This document shows positions 1 to 9,700 of a stretch of DNA of 64,000 bases, piece by piece. The stretch covers positions 1-64,000 of the forward strand of contig UQYT01000003.1 of NCBI GenBank assembly GCA_900545405.1. The letters run 5' to 3'. Made by a program: the position numbers and the translations under genes. Position 1 is the stretch's first letter. Each line of letters starts with the position of its first letter. The notes under the pieces are model-generated. The model ran no database searches and was not told the DNA's origin. It was given only the letters and a program-made list of their open reading frames with translations. Source of the DNA: an uncultured Eubacteriales bacterium. Lineage in GTDB: Bacteria; Bacillota; Clostridia; Oscillospirales; Oscillospiraceae.

Positions 1-63
1 CACTTCTCCCTGGGCGCCGCGTGCTCGGGCGGGGGTGGGGGGGGGCTTTTTTCCCGGTACTAT

Positions 64-100
64 ATAAAAAATTCACAACCGCGCCGCCCTCGGGGGCGCC
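64..100 (-). terminator. possible terminator after the PIN toxin gene
   Basis: Read on the minus strand, a GC-rich hairpin with one bulge (arms GCGCC..CCC and GGG..GGCGC) follows the toxin stop, and a run of six T comes about ten bases later. The gap between stem and T-run makes it a weak call. The remaining bases 1-63 hold a G-rich run and no gene I can support. Confidence 0.35.
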
Positions 101-108
101 ACTTCTAT

Positions 109-513
109 TCACTTCATAGCCAGGAACTCGGCGGCGGTTATTATTTTCGGGTGCTTGATGCCCGATTCGAGGAAGTCCTTGTCGCCTGTCAAGAGCACAT
201 CCACACCACTTGCTATGGCAGCGCGGAGTATGGGTCTGTCTGCCACGTCGCGCACACTCTGCTCGGCGTCCGTCTCCGGCTCTGGAACTGGTACAACCTC
301 AATAGACATGAGCGCGGTCGCAAGAAAGCGTTCCATTGCATACAGTTTTGTCGGGAACTTCCGGTTAAATACGCGCCGCAACTCGTCTATGTTCTGCTCG
401 CAGACTACGGCGTGATTCGGGTGCGTTACCGCCTTGGCGTATGCCAGAAAAGGTGTCCCGCCGGAGCTGAGCGCGGCAGAGATGAGAATGTTCGTATCTA
501 TGAGAACCTTCAT
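109..513 (-). CDS. PIN-domain toxin (putative ribonuclease)
   Basis: A 134-residue PIN-domain protein of the 'putative toxin-antitoxin system toxin component' family. The N-terminal IDTNILISA motif supplies the first catalytic aspartate, and DVADRPILRAA and LLTGDKDFL supply the other acidic residues of the Mg-binding centre. Members are predicted to cleave RNA and be held inactive by the partner antitoxin. Its start overlaps the stop of the upstream AbrB-type gene by four bases (ATGA), so the pair is translationally coupled. It probably stabilises the element. The RNA target cannot be told from sequence. Confidence 0.88.
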   Translation of the reverse strand: MKVLIDTNILISAALSSGGTPFLAYAKAVTHPNHAVVCEQNIDELRRVFNRKFPTKLYAMERFLATALMSIEVVPVPEPETDAEQSVRDVADRPILRAAIASGVDVLLTGDKDFLESGIKHPKIITAAEFLAMK

Positions 514-779
514 TCGTTTGCGCCCTCGCTGCGCATATCTGCAATGAGCGCGTTCACGTCATCCTCGCTTGTAAGTCCGCTGCGTTCGGCCTCGTCCATC
601 ATTTCTCGCTGGAGCATCTGCATTGCGTAGACAGCCGAGTTGACCATGCGGACACTCTGACCCTCAACTATGAAGGTCACGCGGTCACCGCTGGATACAC
701 CCAGAGCGTCGCGCACGTCCTTGGGAATCGTTATCTGACCCTTGGACATCACTTTGGCATTGTCCATGAACACATCCAT
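510..779 (-). CDS. AbrB/SpoVT-type antitoxin
   Basis: An 89-residue DNA-binding antitoxin. The swapped-hairpin AbrB fold is shown by VMSKGQITIPKDVRDALG followed by SGDRVTFIVEG; the acidic C-terminal half should mask the PIN toxin encoded just downstream. I chose the ATG at 779 because a GAGGTG ribosome-binding site lies six bases before it; a GTG nine bases further upstream is in frame but is part of that site. The family usually represses its own promoter, and a palindrome lies at the predicted transcription start (802-817). Confidence 0.88.
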   Translation of the reverse strand: MDVFMDNAKVMSKGQITIPKDVRDALGVSSGDRVTFIVEGQSVRMVNSAVYAMQMLQREMMDEAERSGLTSEDDVNALIADMRSEGANE

Positions 780-801
780 CTGTATCACCTCGGTATAGAA
801 A

Positions 802-850
802 GTAGGGATTACCCTACCTGTATTATATGCTGGAGGTGCGAAAAATTCAA
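802..850 (-). promoter_or_regulatory. toxin-antitoxin promoter and operator
   Basis: On the minus strand a TTGAAT box (845-850) and a TATAAT box (822-827) are 17 bases apart. Just downstream, over the expected start of transcription, lies the inverted repeat GTAGGG-ATTA-CCCTAC (802-817). This layout fits autorepression by the AbrB-type antitoxin. Binding is inferred. Confidence 0.65.
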
Positions 851-881
851 GGAAATTCTGTTAACAAAGGAGCAATGACTA

Positions 882-2927
882 TTGAATACACAAACTCTAA
901 TCATAACCGAAAAGCCCTCCGTTGCCCGCGCGATTGCCGCCGCGCTGGGGGCGAACGTGCGCGGCGACGGCTGCATACACGGGAATAGCCTCATAGTCTC
1001 GTGGTGCTATGGCCACCTCATAGAGCTGGCGACGCCCACGGCCTACGATGAAAAGCTCGGCAAGTGGCGACGCGAAGATCTGCCGATTCTGCCCGAGCCG
1101 TGGAAAATAAGCGTCATGCGGGACAAGCGGACGCAGTTTGAAATTCTGCGCGGCCTGATGCAGCGCAAGGACGTTGGTGAGGTCATCAACGCCTGCGACG
1201 CGGGACGCGAGGGCGAGCTAATTTTCCGACTCGTCTACGAAAAAGCCGGTTGTACTAAGCCCATGAAGCGGCTCTGGCTCAGCTCCATGGAGCCTGACGA
1301 GATACGCCGCGCGTATGCAAATATGCGCCCGGGTGCTGAATATGACAACCTCTACGCCGCCGCGCTGTTCCGGGCAAAGGCAGACTGGCTCGTCGGTATG
1401 AACGCCACGCGGCTCATGTCGCTGGTGTACCATCGGACGCTCAACGTAGGCCGCGTCGTGTCGCCGACGCTCGCGCTGTTGGTCGAGCGTGAGCGCGAGA
1501 TTGAAGACTTCACGCCCAAAACCTTCTATACCGTCGCACTGGACTGCAGCGGTGTTTCACTGTCCAGCGAGCGAATTACAGACAAAGCCGACGCCGACGC
1601 GCTCGCAGACGCTTGCACGGGCGAGGTGCATATTACCAAAGTCGAGCGCCACGAGAAGTGCGAGAACCCGCCCGCGCTCTACGACCTGACGACGCTCCAG
1701 CGCGAAGCCAACCGCGAGCTGGGATTCACCGCGCAGCAGGCGCTGGACTATTTGCAGGCGCTGTACGAAAAGCGGCTCGTAACCTACCCGCGCACGGACA
1801 GCCGCTATCTCACCGACGGCATGGCGGCGACGGTGCCGGAGCTGGTGAGGGTTGCGGCGAAGCTGATGGGCGTAGACGCGCCAACGAGCGTCAACGCTGC
1901 ACAGGTCTGTGACAGCTCCAAGGTCACCGACCACCACGCAATAATTCCGACGCCGAGCGCCGCGAGCGCCAACCTCGCCGCGCTCCCCGATGGAGAAGCG
2001 GCGGTGCTGCGGCTGGTGTGCTGCCAACTGCTCTGCGCCGTGGCCGTGCCGTTCATCTACGCTGAAACCACGGTTGAAGCCGAGTGCGCCGGTCACGCAT
2101 TCAAGGCCAAGGCCAAGGGCAAGGCCGTCATCGACCTCGGCTGGCGGGCGTACAGGGGTGCGCCCGATTGGGCACCGCTGCCTGAGCTTTCCGAGGGCGT
2201 AAGCGTCGCCATCACAAGCGCAACCGTCAGGGAGGGCAAAACCACGCCGCCGGCCGCGTACACCGAGGACACGCTGCTCGCCGCTATGGAGCGCGCTGGC
2301 GCAAAGGATGCGCCTTCCGACGCCGAACATCGCGGCCTCGGCACGCCCGCGACGCGAGCCGCAACGATTGAAAAGCTCGTCAAAGGCGGCTTCGCCGAGC
2401 GCGTCAAAGGCAAACTTGTGCCGACAGACACCGGCGCGTCGCTCGTGACCGTGCTGCCCGAAGCCCTGCGCTCGCCGCTGCTCACCGCCGAGTGGGAGAA
2501 CCGCTTGAAGCAAATAGAGCGCGGCGAGCTGGACGCGGGCAGCTTCCTCGCGGAGATTGAAGGTATGGTCAGCGGCCTCGTCGCAGAATACAAGCCCGTC
2601 GCGGAGGCCAGCGTCCTGTTCCCGACCGGGCGCACCGTTGTGGGCAAGTGCCCGCGCTGCGGAGGGGTAGTATCCGAGGCCAAGAACGGCTACTTCTGTG
2701 AATCACTTGACTGCAAGTTTGGCCTGTGGCGCGACAACAAATACCTCGCCGCCAAACGTATCTCGCTAACGCGCTCGCTGGCAACTGAGCTTCTCGAAAA
2801 TGGCCGCGCGCACCTCGACGAAATCTACTCCCCACGCATGGACAAGTATTACCCCGGCGACCTCATCCTCCACGACGACGGCGAACACGCCAGGTATTTT
2901 CTGAGCTTCGGGGGTGGGAAGAAGTAA
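882..2927 (+). CDS. topB: DNA topoisomerase III (conjugative-element type)
   Basis: A type IA topoisomerase of 681 residues. The TOPRIM domain starts at LIITEKPSVARAIAAALG and has the acidic NACDAGREGELIF motif near residue 103; the catalytic tyrosine is Tyr302 in LVTYPRTDSRYL. A Cys4 zinc ribbon (CPRCGG..CESLDC) lies near residues 590-610. It relaxes and decatenates DNA strands; ICEs of the Tn1549/CTn type usually carry a copy, probably to help processing during transfer. The start is a TTG at 882: AAAGGAG lies nine bases before it, and the nearby ATG at 875 is in another frame. Confidence 0.95.
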   Translation: MNTQTLIITEKPSVARAIAAALGANVRGDGCIHGNSLIVSWCYGHLIELATPTAYDEKLGKWRREDLPILPEPWKISVMRDKRTQFEILRGLMQRKDVGEVINACDAGREGELIFRLVYEKAGCTKPMKRLWLSSMEPDEIRRAYANMRPGAEYDNLYAAALFRAKADWLVGMNATRLMSLVYHRTLNVGRVVSPTLALLVEREREIEDFTPKTFYTVALDCSGVSLSSERITDKADADALADACTGEVHITKVERHEKCENPPALYDLTTLQREANRELGFTAQQALDYLQALYEKRLVTYPRTDSRYLTDGMAATVPELVRVAAKLMGVDAPTSVNAAQVCDSSKVTDHHAIIPTPSAASANLAALPDGEAAVLRLVCCQLLCAVAVPFIYAETTVEAECAGHAFKAKAKGKAVIDLGWRAYRGAPDWAPLPELSEGVSVAITSATVREGKTTPPAAYTEDTLLAAMERAGAKDAPSDAEHRGLGTPATRAATIEKLVKGGFAERVKGKLVPTDTGASLVTVLPEALRSPLLTAEWENRLKQIERGELDAGSFLAEIEGMVSGLVAEYKPVAEASVLFPTGRTVVGKCPRCGGVVSEAKNGYFCESLDCKFGLWRDNKYLAAKRISLTRSLATELLENGRAHLDEIYSPRMDKYYPGDLILHDDGEHARYFLSFGGGKK

Positions 2928-2934
2928 TATCTCA

Positions 2935-2968
2935 TTGACACTTAGTATATACTGTGGTATATACTAAG
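2935..2968 (+). promoter_or_regulatory. vapBC promoter with palindromic operator
   Basis: TTGACA (2935-2940) is followed at 17 bases by TATATA (2958-2963). A perfect 12-bp inverted repeat covers the spacer and the -10 box: CTTAGTATATAC (2941-2952), spacer TGTG, GTATATACTAAG (2957-2968). VapB-type antitoxins typically autoregulate from such sites, and binding here would block RNA polymerase directly. Confidence 0.85.
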
Positions 2969-2986
2969 TAGAAGGAGGCGATTGCC

Positions 2987-3217
2987 GTGGAGACAGCAAG
3001 AATCTTTGAAAACGGACGCAGCCAGGCTGTGCGCCTGCCAAAGAAATACCGCTTTGACGGCGACGAGGTGTTCGTCCAGCGCCTGGGCGACGCCGTGCTG
3101 CTTACGCCGAAAGCCGACGCGTGGCAGACGTTTCTCAGCGGCCTGAACAGCTTTACGGACGACTTCATGGCCAGCGGGCGCGAGGCTGAAATCCCCACCG
3201 CGAGGGACAGCCTATGA
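2987..3217 (+). CDS. vapB: VapB-type antitoxin
   Basis: A 76-residue antitoxin. The N-terminal ARIFENGRSQAVRLPKKYRF is the classic VapB AbrB-like DNA-binding signature; the C-terminal tail should bind and inactivate VapC. It starts with GTG at 2987, with GAAGGAGG about eight bases before it. Its stop overlaps the start of the toxin gene (ATGA at 3214-3217), the usual coupling that keeps antitoxin in excess. A strong palindromic operator lies directly upstream. Confidence 0.93.
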   Translation: METARIFENGRSQAVRLPKKYRFDGDEVFVQRLGDAVLLTPKADAWQTFLSGLNSFTDDFMASGREAEIPTARDSL

Positions 3218-3615
3218 CGTATATGCTGGACACCAACATCTGCATCTACGCCATCAAGAACAAGCCCGAACAGGTGTTGGAACGGCTGGAGGCCAATCTG
3301 AGCAAGGGGCTGTGTATTTCAGCCATAACGCTCGCCGAGCTTGAGCACGGTGTGGAAAAGAGCTCGCGTCCAGACAGGAACGCGGCGGCGCTGCTGCAAT
3401 TCCTGTCCATACTGGACGTGCTGCCCTTTGACGACCTTGCGGCGGTGGAGTACGGCAGGATATGCGCGCATCTTCAGAGGCTCGGTAAACCCATCGGCAC
3501 GATGGATATGCTCATAGCTGGTCATGCGAAGGCCGAGGGGCTGACGCTAGTAACCAACAATGTGCGCGAGTTTGAGCGCGTTCCGGAATTGAGAATTGAA
3601 AATTGGGCTGAATAA
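3214..3615 (+). CDS. vapC: VapC-type PIN toxin
   Basis: A 133-residue PIN ribonuclease. YMLDTNICIYAIKNKP carries the first catalytic aspartate; the mid-protein glutamate is in TLAELEHGVEKS, and GTMDMLIAGHAKA and LVTNNVREFERV complete the acidic site. VapC proteins characteristically cut initiator tRNA or rRNA; the target here is unknown. The gene is coupled to vapB and followed by a strong terminator. This is the second toxin-antitoxin pair within 3.6 kb, which fits stabilisation of the element. Confidence 0.93.
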   Translation: MTYMLDTNICIYAIKNKPEQVLERLEANLSKGLCISAITLAELEHGVEKSSRPDRNAAALLQFLSILDVLPFDDLAAVEYGRICAHLQRLGKPIGTMDMLIAGHAKAEGLTLVTNNVREFERVPELRIENWAE

Positions 3616-3628
3616 GCTCACACGTTAA

Positions 3629-3659
3629 GGAGCAGCCTTCGGGCTGCTCCATTATTTTT
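3629..3659 (+). terminator. vapBC terminator
   Basis: A perfect 9-bp stem GGAGCAGCC / GGCTGCTCC closed by a TTCG tetraloop, followed by ATTATTTTT. It ends the vapBC transcript before the large helicase gene. Confidence 0.9.
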
Positions 3660-3707
3660 GCACGAAGGGAGGAAAAACCTACGCCAGATAAACTAACCAG
3701 CATCACC

Positions 3708-6700
3708 GTGCTTGCCCATGATACGCTCGGCAGCATCACAGACGGCTACGAGCCGTGGGCGGCGTTTATTAATACCATGTCCCGCAACTACAAGTACGGC
3801 TTCGCCGACCAGCTGCTCATTCACGCCCAGCGGCCAGACGCGAGTGCTTGTGCTGGGTACGACGTGTGGACTGGGCGCATGGGGCGGTATGTGCGTCGCG
3901 GTGCCAAGGGCATCGCGCTCGTGGACAATAGCGGCGATTCACCAAAACTGCGCTATGTTTTCGACGTCTCAGATACCGGCGCGCGGAAGAACTCGCGCCC
4001 GTTTGAGCCATGGCAGGTGAACAGTGAAAACACCAGCGCTGTCGCCTCTGCACTCGAGGCTTGTTTCAGCGTCGAGCCGCGCGTCAGCCTCGCCGAACAG
4101 CTTGAAGTCGTGGCGGCGCAGCTCGCGGACGAATACTGGCTGGACAACAGCGGGGACATACTCGGCATCGTTGACGGATCGTTCCTGGAGGGGTACGATG
4201 AGTTCACGATAGGCGTCAAGTTCCGCAACGCCGCCGTCGTGAGCCTGACGCACTCGCTGCTGACGCGCTGCGGCTTTGAGCCTGAGAATTACCTGACGCC
4301 CGAAAACTTTGAGGATGTTTTTGAGTGGAACACGCCTGAGACCGCGAGCGCCCTCGGCACGGCGGTCAGCAGTATCAACCAGACCGTTTTGCGTGAGATT
4401 GAAAGAAGCATACGAAGCTATGAAAGGAGCCTGCACAATGACAGAAATAACCTACAGAACAGTGAACGACGTGCAAATCCCGAACCTGACCATTCCCGAG
4501 ACGGCGCCAATAGGCCGGTACGGGAGGATGCGCCAGCGCTATCTCAAGGAGCACCGGCCGGTGCTGTGGAATCACCTCGTGCTGACGGGGACGCTGTACG
4601 AGCACCTGCACGAGATAGAAACAGCGGCGCAGAGCCGCATAGACCTGATACTGCCGAAGCTCGCGGAGGCGGCGGGCGCGACGGAAGCGCTGAAAGCCGC
4701 CGACCCGATGAAATGGACGGGCCTTATGAACGCCTGCAAAGCACAGGCCGAGGAAGTAGTTCTGAACGAGTTAATCTACAACTGAACCTGTTCGACGAAG
4801 CGGAGGACGTGGATGCGCCCTCCGCTTTCGTTTGTCCGCAGGATGTCATTGACGCTTTACTCCGCGAGGGCGAGAATACGAGTTATTTGCGCGAGCGCGT
4901 GGTCGCGGAGTTTGAGAAGCAACGCACATTAGATGAAATTGCCGCATTTCTGCCCACGGTCTACCACGGCGGTGTGGGCGTCAGCGTGAACGGCGAGCGC
5001 TACGCGGCATGGATGGGCTCGGATGGGATACGCATAGCGCAGGGTGATGCGGCGCGCTATGAGCACAACGCACAGATAATTTCGTGGGAATCCGCAGCCG
5101 AGCGCATATCCGAGCTTTTGAACACAGGTCAGTACGCTGGCAGTTGGGAGTTGGAGCGCAGCGCCGCGACTGAGCGCGAGCTGCTGGCACAACAAATAGT
5201 TTACCTCTACCGCGACTTGGTAGACGGGCAGGAAAACAGCCTTTTTCCGAGCCTCAACGGCATAAAAAACGGCCTGTTTCCCGATGTTACCGAGCGCGTC
5301 GCTGCAATGCTCGCTGACCATGAGCAGTGCGAAACGCTGCTGAACGAGTACCGGGATTTCCTCGCGGCATACAGAGCCGACCGAAGTGTCCTGCGCTTCC
5401 ACTACCACAGGACCAATGAGATGCTCAACTCGCTCGAAAGCCAGCTCCTGCCGAGGGTACAGTTCCACTCTGACGCTGAGATTATCCCGTCTCCCCATCA
5501 GTTTATAACTAAGGACGAGATAGACAAGCTGCTCCGAGACGGCGGCAGTACCTCAGGCGGCAAGTGGCGCATCTTCCGTTACTTCACAGAGGAACATTCC
5601 ACCGAGGACAAGGCAGACTTCCTCAAGCGTGAATACGGCATAGGTGGGCGTTCACACGCGCTGTCCGATGCACCCGGCAGCGATGAGAGCCACGACGCCA
5701 AGGGCATGACGCTCAGCAAGGGCGGCTGCGAGAATGTCAGCCTGACATGGCGGCAGATAGCCAGGCGCATTGACGAGCTCATTACCTCAGACCGCTTTAT
5801 GACAGCCCTCGAGCTTGCTGTATACGACACGCACACGGCAGCTTACGCGCAGTACAACCGCGCAAAGCCCTACCACGACGGCGACATTGTACTCGTCCAA
5901 TATGGAGGCGCGTTCTACACCTACGGCGCCGACGCCGAAACCGCCGCACACGCGCTTGGGCAGCGCACCCGTCAGGCCGGTGGCTTGGATTATGTCGAGA
6001 TTATGGAAGAACAGATCGAGCCGGCGCTGGACTCCCTGCGCGCGTACAAGCCCGTGACGCTCAATTATGAGAACGGTACGGAGCTCACGGTGGACTTTCA
6101 TCTTCCCGACGATCTGCGGGAACAATACGAGCAGAGGCTATATGAAGCGCTCATAGCGAGCGACTACTACGCGGACGCAGTGATGAACTCCGACGAGGAA
6201 AATGCGACGCTGACCGGCGAGCGCGTGCTCCGGGAATATGCCGCAGATTCTGACGACAGGGACTTCCAGCGTACCTACTACGACAACCCAAGACTGCGCG
6301 ACGAGCTAAACCGCGCGGCTCTGGACGCCGCGTACCACGACCTGAGCGAGCCGCCTTCCGAGGACGAGCCAGTTATAAGGCCGCGCGACCCGATGGCTCC
6401 CGCATACAACGTCGGAGACTTCGTGTGGATTGAACGTCGCCAGTTTGAAATAACAGATATCTTGGGCGACCATGTAGAGCTGCTGCAAAGTGGTCTGGAC
6501 ATCCCCATATACCGTTCTGAGAGCAAGGAATACTTCGAGCTATATCTCAAGCAGGACACGCGCAACAGACAGATTACAGATTTTCTGACCGCTGACCTTG
6601 ATGACGAGAGCGGTCAGCTTGTAAATAGGCTGCTGACCGATGAGGACAGGGCGCAGATAGCACACTGGCTGCGCGATGGCGAGGGCAATACGCAGATTAG

Positions 6701-9700
6701 CGAGCGCCTTGAAGTGCTGCTGGATGGGCGTGACGGCATAGAGCCTGACGGGCTGCACTACAGCATAACGGGAGATAACGGGAACATCGTTGCCGCTGGT
6801 TTCCTGCCGTGGGAGCAGCTCGCCGAGGCCTTGCGTGGGATGTATAAAAGGGATATGGCGCGGGGCATTGAGAATGAAGCCGGTGCGCCGGATATTACTT
6901 ACCTTGACCTCAAGGAGACGCCTGCTGAGGACGAACCAGAGTTTGACGACACCCCGGTCAACATCCAGCCGCGCGAACCGATGGCGTCGGCCTACGGCGT
7001 CGGGGACTTCGTGTGGTACGAGGGACGTGAGTACCAGATTACCGACCTCCAGCGCGGCTACGTTGAGCTTCTGCCGCCAGAGTTACCCATCCCTGTTTAC
7101 CGCACCGAGAGCCGCGCAGACTTCGAGCGCGGGCTGCTCGCAGACGAGCGCAACAGGTACATCACGGATTACCTCACTACCGAGACAGACAACGACGCGC
7201 GTGAGCAGCTTACGAAAACCGTCGCCTACTATGACGCCGAAAAAACACACCTGCCCTACGATGTTGTTTTCCAGACCATAGGCTCCGCGCCTGAACCAGA
7301 ACCAGAACCGCCTGCGCCGAACACGCCGAACAACTTCCGCATCACGGACGACCACCTCGGCGAGGGCGGGGCCAAGTCAAGGTTTCGCACCAACATGGAC
7401 GCGATTCATCTATTGAAGCAGCTTGAAGCTAATGGGCTGGCCGCGACTGCTGGCGAGCAGGAGACGCTTTCACGTTACACCGGCTGGGGCGCTATACCAG
7501 AAGCGTTCGATGATAGCAAACCGGAATGGCGGCGAGAGTTTGAAGAGCTCAAAGCCGCGCTGACGCCCGAAGAATACGAGGCCGCGCGCGGCTCCACACT
7601 CAACGCGCACTACACCTCGCCCACGGTCATCCGCGCAATCTACGACGCACTTGGCAACATGGGCTTCGAGAGCGGGCGCATTTTGGAGCCGGCCATGGGC
7701 GTAGGTAACTTCTTCGGTCTGCTGCCTGAGAGCATGGCGCACAGTGAGCTTCACGGCGTGGAGTTGGACAGCATCACCGGGCGCATTGCCAGGCAACTCT
7801 ATCCGGAAGCTGAGATTACCGTCGCGGGCTTCGAGACGACCAACCGGCCCGGCTTCTACGACCTTGCCGTCGGCAACGTGCCGTTCGGCAACTACCAGGT
7901 GTTTGACCCGGAGTACAACCGCCTCGGCTTCAGCATACACAACTATTTCGCCGCCAAAATGCTCGACCAGGTGCGTCCGGGCGGCATCGTCGCGTTCGTG
8001 ACATCGCGCTACACGATGGACGCGAGGGACGAGAGCGTAAGGTGCTATCTTGCAGAGCGCGGCGAGCTGCTGGGCGCTATCCGCTTGCCGAACAACGCCT
8101 TTCTCGCCAATGCCGGTACGGAGGTTGTCACGGACATCATCTTCCTACAGCGCCGCGAGCTGCCCTTAACTGAGCTGCCAGAGTGGGTACACGTCGGCGA
8201 GACGCCGGAGGGCTTCAAGATAAACAAATACTTTTTGCAGCACCCGGAGATGGTGCTGGGAACGCCCACTGACGAGAGCACGCAATACGGGCGGCAGGAT
8301 TACACAGTCGCCCCCATCGAGGGCGCGGACCTGGCCGAGCAGCTACACGAGGCCATCCAGCACATCCACGGCGAGTACGCGGAGCGTGAAATAGAGCAGG
8401 CCGAAGTCCCGGACATAATTCCAGCCGAGCCTGATGTGCGCAACTACAGCTTTACGCTTGTGGACGGCGACGTGTTCTACCGCGAGGGAGGCATCATGGT
8501 CAAGCAGGACGTAAGCGCCACTATGTCCGAGCGCATCAAGGGCCTGGTGGAGCTGCGGGACTGTACACGGCGGCTCATTGAGCTGCAAACCATAGACGCG
8601 GGCGACGGTGTTATAGCCGCCGAGCAGCGGCGTCTGAACGAGCTGTACGACGCTTTCAATGCCAAGCATGGACTCATTTCTAGCCGCGAGAGCAAGCGGG
8701 CGTTCGAGGACGACAGCTCGTATTATCTGCTGTGCTCACTTGAGATACTGGACGACGACGGAAATCTGGAGCGCAAGTCGGACATGTTCACCAAGCGCAC
8801 TATCCAGCCGCACCGACCGGTCGAGCACACGGAGACGGAGGTTGAATCGCTGGCGGTTTCCATGAATGAAAAGGCTCGCGTGGACTTGCCATATATGGCG
8901 AAACTTTGCGGCAAAAGTGAGGACGAAGTAGCCGCCGAACTGCAAGGCGTTATCTTCCGCGTACCAGGCACAGACCACTATATTACAGCGGATGAATACC
9001 TCTCGGGCAACGTGCGCGAGAAATTGCGTGAAGCCGAAGCCGCCGCCGAGAGCGACCAATCGTACAGCGTCAACGTCGATGCCCTCCGCGCCGCACAGCC
9101 TCACGACCTGACCGCCAGCGAGATTGACGTGCGTCTTGGTGCTACGTGGATTGAGCCGAGGTACATTCGGCAGTTCATAAATGAGACGTTTAAGCCCTCG
9201 TTTTGGGCCTCGCAGAGTATTAAGGTGCACTATTCGCCCGTCACCGGCGAGTGGCGCGTCGAGGGTAAAAGTGCCACGGGTGCGAACGACGTCAACGCCT
9301 ATAACACCTATGGCACGCAGCGCATGAACGCGTATAAGATACTCGAAAACACGCTGAACCTTCGAGACGTGCGCGTTTATGACAAGGTCGTAGACGTTGA
9401 CGGCACGGAGCGCCGCGTTCTCAATTCCAAGGAGACTACCCTTGCCCAGCAGAAGCAGCAGGTCATAAAGGACGCCTTCAAGGACTGGCTGTGGAAAGAC
9501 CAGCAGCGACGTGAAACGCTGGTGGCCAAGTACAATGAGCTTTTCAACAGCATAAAGCCGCGCGAGTACGACGGCTCACACCTGACCTTCCCCGGAATGA
9601 ACCCGGAGATTGAGCTGCGCCAACACCAGCGCGACGCGATTGCGCGCATCCTCTACGGCGGCAACACGCTGCTCGCCCACGAAGTGGGCGCGGGCAAGAC

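Noticed and set aside
4309..4437. Upstream extension of the TnpV frame to a start at 4,309
   Set aside because: No ribosome-binding site, and the extra residues do not match TnpV; the ATG at 4,438 has AAAGGAG at good spacing.
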